DNA of 64,000 bases, from the NCBI RefSeq assembly GCF_002814235.1, contig NZ_PHSU01000005.1, forward strand, positions 124,001-188,000, written 5' to 3'. The notes beneath the pieces were generated by a model. It worked only from the letters and a program-made list of their open reading frames with translations. It was not told where the DNA came from and made no database searches. Shown piece after piece: positions 17,487-28,540 of the stretch. Position 1 is the stretch's first letter; every line of letters begins with the position of its first letter. The position numbers and the translations under genes are program-made. This stretch comes from Pseudomonas sp. QS1027. Lineage in GTDB: Bacteria; Pseudomonadota; Gammaproteobacteria; Pseudomonadales; Pseudomonadaceae.

Positions 17487-19556
17487 TCAGCCCTTCACCG
17501 TCTTCGGTGCCTTGCCCGCCCGCATCTGTTCCAGCAACGGCGCGCACTGGTTCGGCACATCTCCGCTGGGCGCCACCAGCGCCAGCAGCCCCGCCGCCGG
17601 CCCGGCAATCAGGCCCAGGGCGACCATGCCCGCGCCGCGCAACATCAACGGCACCGCCTGCACGCCGGCATCGGGCTTGATAAATTTGCCCCGCACATAC
17701 AAAGGCGAGCGCAAGGACAACAGGCGGAAACCCTTGGACTCAGGCGTGACCTTCAAATCCAACTGCTCGTTGGCAAAGTTGGCCGTGCCATCGATATAGA
17801 TGATCGCGTTCTCGGTATCGAAGACAAATAGCCGGGTGGTTGCCAGGCCGCTCTTGATCCCCAGGTCCGCCGCCGCGCAATTGATCTTCACTTCCTTGTC
17901 GCCAAAGATTTTCCCGACCACGTAGTTACCCACGTTGAGTCCAGCGATCTCCATCAACCCACGACTGATGGCGCCATCGTTGACCAGCATCTTCAGGTCG
18001 CCATTGGAGGTGCCGAGCAATTTCGCCACCGAGTTGCCGGTACCGGCGATATCCGCATCGCCATTGAGTTCACCGAAGCTGGTTTTCATCGGCTCGAAGG
18101 TCGGGAACAGTTGCTTGAGCTTGAAGTTGCGCGCCGTCAGCTTGGCCCGGCCCTGCATCGGCGTGGTGCGGCCGTTGAGGCGGATCTGCGCGTCGAGCTT
18201 GCCACCGGCCACGCCGAAGCGCAGGGGCTCCAGGCTGAGTTCGCCATCGGTGAGCACCAGGTGGGTATAGAGGTCGGTGAACGGCAATTCGCTGCTGTGG
18301 ACGATGCGCTTGCCGGTGAACTCCACATCGGCGTCCATATCGCGCCAGCGCTCGGTACGGAACTCTTCCACCGGCAGCACCCTGTCCGCCGGCTGCTTGC
18401 TTTCGCCGCCCCGGGCCTTCTGCTTGGCGTTGGAATCGGCGCCGATCAACGGCGCCAGGTCGGTCATCAGCAGTTGATTGGAAACCAGGGTGCCACTGAG
18501 TTTGGGCCGCGGCTGGCTCGCCAGATAAGTGAGGTCGCCATGAATATCGCTGGTGCCGATCTTGCCGTTGAATTTCTCGTAGGTGAACGCCGCACCCGCA
18601 GGATCGCGCAGCTTGGCGATCAGATGGCCGTCGGTTTCATACGCCGGCGAATCCGGCAAGGTGACGCCGGTCAGCGGGTAAAGGTTGCCCAGGCTGGTGC
18701 CCGACAACGTCAGGCGCAGGTCGAGGGCGCCGAGGTTACGCGGGTCGGTCAGGGTCCCGGCGACGGCGATCCGGGTGTCGGCGATCTTCACATCGGCCTG
18801 GACCGGGAACGGTTTGGCCGCATCCTGTAACGCGAGCAAGCCACCGATCTTGCCGCTGCCGGTGAGGTTCTGGCCGTGGTACTGGCCCTTGACCTTCAGC
18901 GCAAAGGCATAGTCCTGGGGGGCAACCCCCTTCTCCAGGGCTTTTTTCGCCGCCTTGTCACCGACGATATCGCCGAACGGAATCGATTTGCCCAATGGGT
19001 CAATCACCAGGTCCAGGTGCGCCTTCAGGCTCTGGTCGTCGAAGGTCACATGGCCCTTGTCAAAGCCGATGGCGCCAATATCCACCACCCAGTTGGACGG
19101 TTCGGCATTCGGGTCCTTGGGGTCGAACTGGAAGCTCCAACTGGCGCGGCCATCGGCCAGGCGTTCAATGTTGGCATTGGGTTCGGTCAGGTCGATACGC
19201 GGGATCACCACCTGCTGCGCCAGCAGCGGCAGCGGCGAGAGGCGCAGCTCGACCCGCTTGAGCGTGACCATCTGCGGGTTCTTCGACCAGTCGGGATTGC
19301 CCAGGGTCAGGTCCTCGGCGATCAGATGCGGCCAGGGCACCCAGGCCCGCCAGCCGCCTTCGTCGGCTTCACGCTGCCAGCGCACGGACAAATCGCCATT
19401 GATGGCGAAGGGGCGATGGAGGATGGCCGAGACCTTGGCATTGATCGGCGGCTTGACCCGGTTCCAATCGAACAAGGCGATGACGGCAACCAGCACCGCC
19501 AGCAGGAGGACGAGACTGGCGCCGGTCCAGGCAAGGATCTTTCGAGTGCGCGTCAT
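17487..19556 (-). CDS. AsmA-family protein
   Basis: A 689-aa AsmA-like protein: one N-terminal membrane helix (ILAWTGASLVLLLAVLVAVIALFDWNRVKPPINAK) followed by a long periplasmic beta-rich domain. The start DWNRVKPPINAKVSAILHRPFAINGDLSV is the AsmA hallmark, and the end (DLGIKSGLATTRLFVFDTENAIIYIDGTANFANEQLDLKVTPESKG) is the conserved AsmA C-terminal block. Family members form bridge-like lipid-transport proteins or affect outer-membrane assembly. A short hydrophobic Gly/Ala-rich stretch (AGMVALGLIAGPAAGLLALV) lies near the C-terminus. Probably monocistronic. Confidence 0.85.
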   Translation of the reverse strand: MTRTRKILAWTGASLVLLLAVLVAVIALFDWNRVKPPINAKVSAILHRPFAINGDLSVRWQREADEGGWRAWVPWPHLIAEDLTLGNPDWSKNPQMVTLKRVELRLSPLPLLAQQVVIPRIDLTEPNANIERLADGRASWSFQFDPKDPNAEPSNWVVDIGAIGFDKGHVTFDDQSLKAHLDLVIDPLGKSIPFGDIVGDKAAKKALEKGVAPQDYAFALKVKGQYHGQNLTGSGKIGGLLALQDAAKPFPVQADVKIADTRIAVAGTLTDPRNLGALDLRLTLSGTSLGNLYPLTGVTLPDSPAYETDGHLIAKLRDPAGAAFTYEKFNGKIGTSDIHGDLTYLASQPRPKLSGTLVSNQLLMTDLAPLIGADSNAKQKARGGESKQPADRVLPVEEFRTERWRDMDADVEFTGKRIVHSSELPFTDLYTHLVLTDGELSLEPLRFGVAGGKLDAQIRLNGRTTPMQGRAKLTARNFKLKQLFPTFEPMKTSFGELNGDADIAGTGNSVAKLLGTSNGDLKMLVNDGAISRGLMEIAGLNVGNYVVGKIFGDKEVKINCAAADLGIKSGLATTRLFVFDTENAIIYIDGTANFANEQLDLKVTPESKGFRLLSLRSPLYVRGKFIKPDAGVQAVPLMLRGAGMVALGLIAGPAAGLLALVAPSGDVPNQCAPLLEQMRAGKAPKTVKG

Positions 19557-19917
19557 TGCACGGGGCTCCTAGAACGACTGAGCGTCCAAAAATCGACGCA
19601 TTATGCCTTTACGACCAGCAAACGCCCGACAAGGTTTAACGCCAAAAACCATTAATCGACCCAGGCAGGGAACAAACGGTCCTGACCCATCCGCCAGCTT
19701 TTCGTTCACCGCATGCCCCCATGTGGCGCGGCAGTGGGTCGAAAATACCCATTGCAGGGCAAAGGTAACGCGCTGCAAGCCCCGGTCTAGAGGGGTTTGG
19801 GTAGAACCATCAATTCCGTTGATTATTACCATTGTGCTTATGAACTTTTATATCGATTTTGCAAGAGTAGCATTAGCTTCGTACCCACTTTATCGCCCTC
19901 CTACGGAGCATCCGATC
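19557..19917. other. Gene-free region upstream of the repeat protein
   Basis: 361 bases between divergent genes. AT-rich sequence near 19800-19880 (GATTATTACCATTGTGCTTATG) is the likely promoter zone of the repeat-protein gene. I see no RNA gene or convincing small ORF. Confidence 0.4.
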
Positions 19918-20457
19918 ATGAAACGCCAATTAATCCTCAGTCTTACCCTTGCCGTCCTGGCTGCCAATGCCTACGCGCTGCCAGCCCGTGAACAGGCTGC
20001 TCCACAAGCTCAAGCCAGCCATGCAACCGTTAGCCAAGTGCTGAACACCCTGGCCGAAGACGGTAGCGCCCATACTCCACAAGCCCAACACGAAAGAGAA
20101 AACGGCTTGGCCGAGAACGGTTCCAGCAAAACCGCAATTGGTGAGAACGACAAATTCGCTGAAAACGGTAGCGCCCATACTCCACAGGCCCAGCACGAAA
20201 GAGAAAACGGCCTGGCCGAGAATGGCTCCAGCAAAACCGCAATCGGTGAGAACGACAAATTCGCTGAAAACGGTAGCGCCCATACTCCACAGGCCCAGCA
20301 CGAAAGAGAAAACGGCCTGGTCGAGAACGGTTCCAGCAAAACCGCAATTGGTGAGAACGACAAATTCGCTGAAGGCGGCCGTGCTCGCCTGGAAGAGAAA
20401 GGTTTGGTCCAAGACGGTGGTGACCGTGTGATCGAACGCAACAGCAGCCTGAGTTAA
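19918..20457 (+). CDS. Secreted tandem-repeat protein (3 x 35 aa)
   Basis: A 179-aa protein with a clean Sec signal peptide (MKRQLILSLTLAVLAANAYA, cut before LPAREQ). The mature part is three near-identical 35-residue repeats beginning ENGSAHTPQAQHER, containing ENGLAENGSSKTAIGENDKFA, then a tail ending GGDRVIERNSSLS. It is very hydrophilic, rich in Asn, Glu, Gly and Ala, without Cys or aromatic residues except Phe in DKFA, so probably unstructured. Related Pseudomonas exported proteins with AEDG/AENG motifs are sometimes labelled phage infection protein, without functional proof. A good rho-independent terminator follows. The start ATG at 19918 is set by the signal peptide. Confidence 0.75.
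   Translation: MKRQLILSLTLAVLAANAYALPAREQAAPQAQASHATVSQVLNTLAEDGSAHTPQAQHERENGLAENGSSKTAIGENDKFAENGSAHTPQAQHERENGLAENGSSKTAIGENDKFAENGSAHTPQAQHERENGLVENGSSKTAIGENDKFAEGGRARLEEKGLVQDGGDRVIERNSSLS
20056..20370 (+). repeat. Three 105-bp direct repeats inside the secreted protein gene
   Basis: Units start at 20056, 20161 and 20266, each 105 bp (35 codons) and differing by only a few bases. They are in frame, so gain or loss of units by slippage would change length without breaking the protein. Confidence 0.95.
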
Positions 20458-20476
20458 GGCCTTGCTGGCCTGGAAC

Positions 20477-20503
20477 AAAGCCCGGTCTCCTGGACCGGGC
20501 TTT
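20477..20503 (+). terminator. Rho-independent terminator
   Basis: AAAGCCCGGTC, short loop, GACCGGGCTTT then GATATTT; 19 bases after the stop codon of the repeat-protein gene. Confidence 0.85.
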
Positions 20504-20622
20504 GATATTTCAGGGCCCTGAATATTCGAAACGCCCGCGATGCCCCCTTCTCTTGGTTCGACGCCGGCAAAGCTGATTTGCTAGAGTGCGCCGCTCTCTT
20601 CATCCAGAAAAATACCCTTGCG

Positions 20623-21255
20623 ATGCTGCCCCGCGCCGAACAGAAACAACAGACTCGACACGCGCTCATGGACGCTGCCCGGCACCTGATGGAATCCGGC
20701 CGTGGCTTCGGTAGCCTGAGCCTGCGGGAAGTGGCGAAAACCGCCGGAATCGTGCCCACCGGTTTCTACCGGCATTTCGATGACATGGACCAACTCGGCC
20801 TGGCCCTGGTTCGTGAAGTCGGCCAGACCTTCCGCGAAACCATCCGGCTGGTGCGCCACAATGAATTCGTCATGGGCGGCATCATCGATGCGTCGGTGCG
20901 GATCTTTCTCGATGTCGTGGCGGTCAATCGCTCGCAGTTCCTGTTTCTGGCCCGCGAGCAATACGGTGGTTCGCTGCCGGTGCGCCAGGCCATCGGGGCA
21001 TTGCGGGAAAACATCAGCACGGACCTGGCGACCGACCTGGGCCTGATGCCCAAGCTCGACCATCTGGACCCGGCTGGATTGGCAGTCATGGCCGACCTGA
21101 TCGTCAAAAGCGTGTTCGCCACCCTCCCAGACATCATCGATCCGCCGTCCGAGCCCCTGCCGGAACACCTGACGCCCCAGGCCAAGATTACCCAGCAATT
21201 GCGCTTCATCTTTATCGGCTTGAAGCATTGGCAAGGGCTAGGCAGTACCGAGTAG
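20623..21255 (+). CDS. TetR-family regulator, FabR/DesT-like
   Basis: A 210-aa TetR-type repressor. The HTH region [33 protein letters not shown] (about residues 29-62) is strikingly like that of FabR, the unsaturated-fatty-acid repressor ([30 protein letters not shown]). The C-terminal ligand domain is helical. I chose the ATG at 20623 ([15 protein letters not shown]); the upstream in-frame codons are not family-like. A role in sensing acyl-CoA and tuning fatty-acid desaturation is inferred from similarity; no desaturase or fab gene lies next to it. Confidence 0.8.
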   Translation: [210 protein letters not shown]

Positions 21256-21279
21256 CCGGAACGGGTGCCCTGCACCCGG

Positions 21280-21414
21280 ATCGCCAGCAAGCCGGCTCCT
21301 ACACGTTTCACACCAAGCCAAGATCCAGCTACCCGCACGATGTCGCATCCCGCGCCGGCACGACGCGATCTTCGCGTTGGAACACGGACCTGTAGGAGCC
21401 GGCTTGCTGGCGAT
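21280..21414. repeat. REP pair (BIME) with 24-bp perfect arms
   Basis: ATCGCCAGCAAGCCGGCTCC... at 21280-21303 and its exact reverse complement at 21391-21414, facing each other. This REP variant (GCCGGCTTGCTGGCGAT core) differs from the GGGCTTGCCCGCGAAG type elsewhere in the window. The remaining bases to 21598 hold only the ureE promoter region, with no clear consensus. Confidence 0.85.
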
Positions 21415-21598
21415 GAGGCCCGCAAGGCACCACAAAAGCGCACCGATAGCACTTGCGCACCATCTTGAAACATTCTGAAACATGACTACGCTCCCTTTTC
21501 AGGCATCCAATGCTTTCTGACGGGACTTTCCTACGCAGCGAACGATTGGCAAGCCCCTTGCTCTAGCTCAACCATCGCTCATTGCCGGAAGCCTCCTG

Positions 21599-22099
21599 AT
21601 GTTGGTGATTCATCGCAGAATCGAAGCGCAATCCACCTGGGCCGCCGAGCTGCACCTGAACTTCGAAGCCCGCAGCAAAAGTCGCCTGCGCTGTTTCAGT
21701 GCCGAGGGTGAGGACGTAGGACTATTCCTTGAACGTGGCCAGCCACCGCTGTACGACGGTGAATACCTGGAAGCCGAGGACGGCCGCATCGTGCGGGTCT
21801 GCGCACGCCCCGAACAACTGCTGCACGTCACCTGCCGCAATGCCTTCGAACTGACCCGTGCCGCCTATCACCTGGGCAACCGCCATGTCGCCCTGCAAGT
21901 CGGCGACGGTTGGCTCAGGCTGCTCGACGACTACGTGCTCAAGGCCATGCTCGAACAACTCGGCGCCCATACCGAAACCCTCGAAGCGCCGTTCCAGCCG
22001 GAACACGGTGCCTACGGCGGCGGCCATCACCATTCCCGCCACGGCGACGAAGACTTCAACTACCCGCCGCGCCTGCACCAGTTCGGTGTGCGCCCATGA
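21599..22099 (+). CDS. ureE: Urease accessory protein UreE
   Basis: A 166-aa nickel metallochaperone that hands Ni2+ to the UreDFG complex for urease activation. The N-terminal beta domain (residues 1-75) contains GEDVGLFLERGQPLYDGEYL-like sequence; the metal-binding domain has HVTCRNAFELTRAAYHLGNRHVALQV, where the His after GNR (near residue 98) is the conserved nickel ligand. The C-terminus is moderately His-rich (GGGHHHSRHGDE). GGAAG precedes the ATG. It overlaps ureF by four bases (ATGA), so translation is coupled. Confidence 0.95.
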   Translation: MLVIHRRIEAQSTWAAELHLNFEARSKSRLRCFSAEGEDVGLFLERGQPPLYDGEYLEAEDGRIVRVCARPEQLLHVTCRNAFELTRAAYHLGNRHVALQVGDGWLRLLDDYVLKAMLEQLGAHTETLEAPFQPEHGAYGGGHHHSRHGDEDFNYPPRLHQFGVRP

Positions 22100-22770
22100 A
22101 CCCGGCCTGGGCGCTATTGCGCCTGGCCAGCCCACAATTGCCCATCGGCGGCTACAGCTATTCCCAGGGCCTGGAAATGGCTGTGGAACAGGCCCGGGTC
22201 AAGGACGCAGACGGCGCCCGGCGCTGGATCGCCGATCAATTGCTGCTCAATCTGGCCCGCTTCGAAGCGCCGCTGCTGCTCGCCCACTGCCAGGCCGCGG
22301 CGGACGAAGACTGGGTCGGGTTGAAACAACTCTGCGCAGAACACCGCGCCAGTCGTGAAACCCGCGAGCTGTATCAGGAAAGCCGGCAGATGGGCTATTC
22401 CCTGCAGCAGTTGCTCAGCGGCCTGCCGGAACTGGATGACAGAGCCCGCACCTTCCTCGCACAACAAACCGAACCGCATCTGGCCCTGGGCTGGGCCCTG
22501 GCGGCCCGCGCCTGGCACATCAGCCCCCAGGACGCCCTGGCTGCCTGGCTCTGGAGCTGGCTGGAAAACCAACTGGCCGTGCTGATGAAAACCCTGCCCC
22601 TGGGCCAGCAAGCCGCCCAGCGCCTGACCAGCGAATTGCTGCCCCTGCTGCAACAGGCCCAGCAAGCCGCCACGGCCCAGGACCTTCAATCCATCGGCAG
22701 CGCCGCCTTCGGCCTGTCCCTGGCGTGCATGGCCCATGAGCGCCAGTACAGCCGCCTGTTTCGTTCCTAG
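22096..22770 (+). CDS. ureF: Urease accessory protein UreF
   Basis: A 224-aa all-helical UreF. The N-terminal LLRLASPQLPIGGYSYSQGLE is the family signature, and AALGW-like and FGLSLACMAHERQYSRLFRS segments close the protein. UreF joins UreD and UreG on apo-urease and gates metal delivery and GTP hydrolysis. The start ATG overlaps the ureE stop; ureG follows after nine bases, completing an accessory operon. The longer in-frame extension upstream lies inside ureE and is not used. Confidence 0.94.
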   Translation: MNPAWALLRLASPQLPIGGYSYSQGLEMAVEQARVKDADGARRWIADQLLLNLARFEAPLLLAHCQAAADEDWVGLKQLCAEHRASRETRELYQESRQMGYSLQQLLSGLPELDDRARTFLAQQTEPHLALGWALAARAWHISPQDALAAWLWSWLENQLAVLMKTLPLGQQAAQRLTSELLPLLQQAQQAATAQDLQSIGSAAFGLSLACMAHERQYSRLFRS

Positions 22771-22779
22771 GAGAACATC

Positions 22780-23394
22780 ATGAATACACAACCTCTGCGC
22801 GTCGGTATCGGCGGCCCGGTGGGCTCCGGCAAGACCGCCCTGACCCTGGCCCTGTGCCTGGCCCTGCGCGACCGCTACAACCTGGCGGTGGTCACCAACG
22901 ATATCTACACCCGCGAAGACGCCGACTTCCTGGTGCGCAACGAGGCCCTCGCCCCGGAGCGGATCATCGGCGTGGAAACCGGCGGTTGCCCGCACACCGC
23001 GATTCGCGAAGATGCCTCGATCAACCTCGAAGCCGTGGACCAGTTGAACCGCCGCTTCCCGGGGTTGGACCTGATCCTGGTGGAGTCCGGTGGCGACAAC
23101 CTCTCGGCAACCTTCAGCCCGGAACTCTCCGACCTGACGATCTACGTGATCGATGTGTCGGCCGGCGACAAGCTGCCGCGCAAGGGCGGCCCGGGGATCT
23201 GCAAGTCCGACCTGCTGGTGATCAACAAGATCGACCTGGCACCGCTGGTGGGCGCCTCCCTGGAGATGATGGACAGCGACACCCGACGCATGCGCGGCGA
23301 CAAGCCGTTTGTCTTCAGCAACCAGAAAACCGGACATGGCCTGGACGCCATCGTCGCCTTTATCGAGCGCCAGGGCCTGCTGACGGCGGCCTGA
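22780..23394 (+). CDS. ureG: Urease accessory GTPase UreG
   Basis: A 204-aa SIMIBI GTPase that powers nickel insertion into urease. Visible motifs: P-loop [12 protein letters not shown] (residues about 8-19), [10 protein letters not shown], the metal-binding [15 protein letters not shown] (Cys-Pro-His near residue 72), [16 protein letters not shown] and the guanine-specificity NKIDLAP. Length and sequence are standard. AGGAG precedes the ATG. Confidence 0.97.
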   Translation: MNTQPLRVGIGGPVGSGKTALTLALCLALRDRYNLAVVTNDIYTREDADFLVRNEALAPERIIGVETGGCPHTAIREDASINLEAVDQLNRRFPGLDLILVESGGDNLSATFSPELSDLTIYVIDVSAGDKLPRKGGPGICKSDLLVINKIDLAPLVGASLEMMDSDTRRMRGDKPFVFSNQKTGHGLDAIVAFIERQGLLTAA

Positions 23395-23435
23395 GGCTTG
23401 GCAATCCCCTCTCTCAACAAGCAGGAATCCCGCCC

Positions 23436-24008
23436 ATGACATTGAAGAAAATTCTCAGCACCCTCGCCCTGCTGCTGATACCTGCCGTCGCCTTTGCCCA
23501 CCCCGGCCATGGCGACAGCGGCTGGATGGCCGGTGTCAGTCATCCGATCAGTGGCATCGATCATTTGCTGGCGATGGTGGCGGTCGGTTTGTGGGCAGCG
23601 CAGCAACAAGGCACCGCGCGTTGGGCGCTGCCCTGCACCTTTGTCGGCACCATGCTGGTCGGCGGGGTATTGGGGTTCGAAGGGCTGGCGCTGCCGGCGC
23701 TGGAAAGCGGGATTGCCGCTTCGGTATTGGCCTTGGGCCTGGCCGTGGCGCTGGCGGTACGACCACCGTTGAGCCTGGCGATAGCGGCGACGGCGCTGTT
23801 TGCCTTGTTCCACGGTGTGGCGCACGGTCTTGAACTGCCGGATATGTCGAGCCCGTGGACCTATGCGGCCGGTTTTGTGGTGGCGACCGCGACTTTGCAT
23901 GCGCTGGGTTATGGGGTGGTGCGAGTGTTGCCCCTGGCTGCGGCACCGTTGGTGCGGGTGGCCGGTGTTGCGTCCGCGGCGACTGGAATCTGGTTGCTCG
24001 CGGGCTGA
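23436..24008 (+). CDS. hupE: HupE/UreJ-family membrane protein (nickel permease-like)
   Basis: A 190-aa HupE/UreJ protein: signal peptide (LLLIPAVAFA before HPGHGD), then about six membrane helices. The signature HPGHGDSGWMAGVSHPISGIDHLLAMVAVGLWA contains the His/Asp residues thought to bind metal, and HGVAHGLELP is the second conserved block. HupE proteins mediate nickel uptake, which fits its place directly after ureEFG. No urease structural genes (ureABC) or ureD are in the window, so they must lie elsewhere. Confidence 0.88.
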   Translation: MTLKKILSTLALLLIPAVAFAHPGHGDSGWMAGVSHPISGIDHLLAMVAVGLWAAQQQGTARWALPCTFVGTMLVGGVLGFEGLALPALESGIAASVLALGLAVALAVRPPLSLAIAATALFALFHGVAHGLELPDMSSPWTYAAGFVVATATLHALGYGVVRVLPLAAAPLVRVAGVASAATGIWLLAG

Positions 24009-24056
24009 GTCTTGTAGCGCCAGGGCGGGCCTCTTCGCGGCGGTGCGGCGTCCCGA

Positions 24057-24130
24057 CAAGCCCAGCTCCTACAGTTTTGCGGCGAGCCTCAATGAGGTGA
24101 TCGACATAAACCCTGTAGGAGCTGGGCTTG
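24057..24130. repeat. REP pair
   Basis: CAAGCCCAGCTCCTACAG at 24057-24074 and its exact reverse complement at 24113-24130, followed by CCCGCGAAGAGG. Lies between hupE and the AGE epimerase gene. Confidence 0.8.
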
Positions 24131-24279
24131 CCCGCGAAGAGGCCCGCATGATCAGCAAAAATGTCTCAGGCAGACCCCCATTGCGCTATTCCTGCGTTCT
24201 GCTCACCACAACCACAGCATCGTCCGCTACCGCCTGTTAACATGTCGCGCAACCGCCCTTGCCCTGACGACGCCAGCCG

Positions 24280-25413
24280 ATGCCCGATGTTTCCAGCTCC
24301 GCCTCCACGCCTGAATTGAGTGCACTGTTCAACACCGTGCAAGACCACTTCCGCCAGGTCATCGTGCCGCTGTGGCAAGGTCCCGGCTGGAACGCCGACA
24401 TGGCACTGCCCTACGAGGCGCTGGACGCCGATCATCGGCCACTGCCCCCGCAACGCTATCGCGCCATGGCCTGCGCCCGTCAGTTGTATCTGTTTTCCAG
24501 CCTGATCGGCGACGCCGCTTTCCCGACCGCCGCAGAACGCGCCAGCGCGCTGTTCCGCTCGCTGCAACGGCATTTCCACGATGCCGAGTACGGCGGCTGG
24601 TTCTACAGCGTCGACCCCCATGGCAAGCCGCTGGACACCCGCAAGGATCTCTACACCCACGCCTTCATTCTCTTCGCCTGCGCCCATTACTGGGCCAAGG
24701 TCCGCGAACCGCTGGTGGAGTCGGTGCTCAATGCCGCCCTGGAAGTGATCGCCGTGCGTTTCGCCAATGGCGACGGCCTGTATGAAGCCAGCCTGGAGCG
24801 CGACTGGTCGCCCCTGGGCAGCGGGCCGTTGCAGAACCCATTGATGCACCTGGCCGAAGCCTTTCTGGCGACCCTGTCGGTGCGTGAAGACGCCGCCACG
24901 CAGGAGGCACTGCTGGCCCTGGCCGCCGGCATGCAGCAACGCTTTATCGACCGCCATCACGGCGTGATGCTGGAGAAACCGCTGGGGGCTGTGGATAACT
25001 GGTTCGAACCGGGCCATCAGTTCGAATGGCTGTTCCTGCTGGAATCATCACCGTTGCTGCGCGGCACCGCGCTGCATGGCTCGCTGGAGCGCGCGTTCGC
25101 CTTCGCCGAACAGGTGGGGGTCGATCCGCAAAGCGGCGCGGTCAGCGGCATGCTCGACACCAACGGCAACCTGCGCGATGGCACCCAGCGGATCTGGGCC
25201 CAGGCCGAATACCTGCGGGCGCTGACGTTGCGTGTGGATAACTCGGCGCACTTGCAGCGCCAGTTGGCGGCCTTGCAGCAGCACTTCCTGCTCCCGGGCG
25301 GCTGGCATGAGTGCCTGGACGCCAAGGGCGAGGTCAGCCGACGGGATATGCCGTCGACCACGCCGTATCACCTGGCGACCTGCCTGAGTGGCCTGGCCGA
25401 CTATTTCGGCTGA
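24280..25413 (+). CDS. AGE-family sugar epimerase/isomerase (mannose isomerase-like)
   Basis: A 377-aa (alpha/alpha)6-barrel protein of the N-acyl-glucosamine 2-epimerase superfamily. Conserved catalytic-cleft motifs are GGWFYSVDPHGKP, RKDLYTHAFILFA, QNPLMHLAEAFLATL, NWFEPGHQFEWLFLL and a terminal TTPYHLATCL; the His in GHQFEW and in TPYHL are the usual acid/base pair for aldose-ketose isomerisation. The lack of an ATP-binding insert and the bacterial context favour D-mannose isomerase or a similar aldose-ketose isomerase over GlcNAc 2-epimerase. Probably monocistronic and cytoplasmic. Confidence 0.82.
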   Translation: MPDVSSSASTPELSALFNTVQDHFRQVIVPLWQGPGWNADMALPYEALDADHRPLPPQRYRAMACARQLYLFSSLIGDAAFPTAAERASALFRSLQRHFHDAEYGGWFYSVDPHGKPLDTRKDLYTHAFILFACAHYWAKVREPLVESVLNAALEVIAVRFANGDGLYEASLERDWSPLGSGPLQNPLMHLAEAFLATLSVREDAATQEALLALAAGMQQRFIDRHHGVMLEKPLGAVDNWFEPGHQFEWLFLLESSPLLRGTALHGSLERAFAFAEQVGVDPQSGAVSGMLDTNGNLRDGTQRIWAQAEYLRALTLRVDNSAHLQRQLAALQQHFLLPGGWHECLDAKGEVSRRDMPSTTPYHLATCLSGLADYFG

Positions 25414-25433
25414 GCCACAACAGGCAAGCGACC

Positions 25434-26955
<1,522 letters not shown>

Positions 26956-27672
26956 TCAATGCCCGCCCAGGTAGGCGTTACGCACTTCCTCGTTGACCAG
27001 CAGCTCCTTGCCGGTGCCACTGAGGCGAATCTCGCCGTTGACCATCACATAGGCCCGGTCCGACAAGCGTAGCGCGTGGTTGGCGTTCTGCTCCACCAGG
27101 AAGATGGTCATGCCCGAAGCCGCCAGCTCGCGCAGGGTGGCGAAAATCTGCTTCACCACGATCGGCGCCAGGCCCAGGCTCGGTTCGTCCAGCAACAGCA
27201 GCTTGGGCCGGCTCATCAGCGCCCGGGCAATCGCCAGCATCTGCTGCTCGCCGCCGGACATGGTCATGGCCCGCTGGTTACGCCGCTCCTTGAGCCGCGG
27301 AAACAACTCGAACATGCGCTGCATGTCCTCGTCGACGAACTTGTCGCCAATGGGGATGGTGCCCATCTGCAGGTTCTCTTCCACGGTCATGTCCGGGAAC
27401 ACCCGGCGGCCTTCCGGCGACTGGGCGATACCGTTGGAGGCGATGTAGTGGGACGACTTGTGGGTAATGTCGACGCCCCGGTAGATGATCTCCCCCGCAG
27501 CAGCCCGCGGCTGGCCGAAGATCGACATCAGCAGCGTCGACTTGCCCGCGCCGTTGGAGCCGATCAGGCTGACGGTTTCGCCTTCGTTGATGTGCAACGA
27601 GACTTTCTTCAGGGCCTGGATCGGCCCGTAGAACACTTCCAGGTTCTTCAGTTCGAGGATAGGTTGACTCAT
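26956..27672 (-). CDS. livF: Branched-chain amino-acid ABC transporter, ATPase LivF/BraG
   Basis: A 238-aa ABC ATPase, the second nucleotide-binding subunit of the LIV-I type importer of Leu, Ile, Val (and Ala in Pseudomonas). Walker A GSNGAGKST, the signature MSGGEQQMLAIARALM and Walker B LLLLDEPSLGLAP are all intact, with EQNANHALRLSDRAYVMVNGE as the switch region. It overlaps livG by four bases and ends the operon. Confidence 0.96.
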   Translation of the reverse strand: MSQPILELKNLEVFYGPIQALKKVSLHINEGETVSLIGSNGAGKSTLLMSIFGQPRAAAGEIIYRGVDITHKSSHYIASNGIAQSPEGRRVFPDMTVEENLQMGTIPIGDKFVDEDMQRMFELFPRLKERRNQRAMTMSGGEQQMLAIARALMSRPKLLLLDEPSLGLAPIVVKQIFATLRELAASGMTIFLVEQNANHALRLSDRAYVMVNGEIRLSGTGKELLVNEEVRNAYLGGH

Positions 27673-28540
27673 ACCAGTTCCTCTTCATCGGCGCCCAGGT
27701 AGGCGGCAATCACTTTCGGATCGTTGCGGATGGCTTCCGGACCACCCTCGGCAATCACGTTGCCGTGGTCCAGTACCACGATGTGGTCGGAAATACTCAT
27801 GACCATGCCCATGTCGTGTTCGATCAGCACCACGGTCAGGTCGTGCTCGTCGCGCAGCAGTCGGATCATCGCGCTCAGCGCTTCGGTTTCCTGGGGGTTG
27901 AGGCCCGCCGCCGGTTCGTCGAGGCAGATGATTCGCGGCCGCGTGCACATGGCCCGGGCGATTTCCAGACGGCGTTGCTGGCCGTAGGACAGTTCGCCCG
28001 CCAGGCGGTTGGCACAGTCCACCAGATCGACCACTTCCAACCAGTAGAACGCGGTGTCCAGGGCGTCGCTTTCAGCCTTGCGGTAGCCCTTGGTATTGAG
28101 GATACCGGCGAGCATGTTGCGGTTGACCCACATGTGCTGGGCCACCAGCAGGTTCTCCAGCACCGACATTTCCTTGAACAGGCGAATGTTCTGGAAGGTC
28201 CGGGCCAGGCCCGCACGGTTCACCAGATGGGTACCGCCGAACATCTTGTAGTAGAGCCGGCTGAGGAAGGTTTTCGGCGAAGCGAAATCCCCCAGGCGAA
28301 AGGACTCGCCCAGCAGCTGGATCACGTTGGTGCGCTTGTCGCGGACATTGAGTTCGATCTTGCCGCCGGTGGCCTTGTAGAAGCCGGTCAGGCAGTTGAA
28401 CACCGTGGTCTTGCCCGCGCCGTTGGGGCCGATCAGGGCAAAGATCGAGTTGCGTTTGACTTGCAGGCTGACGTCGCTGAGGGCCTTGATCCCACCGAAG
28501 TGCATCATCAGCTTTTCGACTTTCAGAACGATGTCATTGC

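Noticed and set aside
20010..20478. Minus-strand repetitive frames opposite the repeat-protein gene
   Set aside because: The plus strand has the signal peptide and terminator; the periodic antisense frames only mirror the 105-bp repeats.
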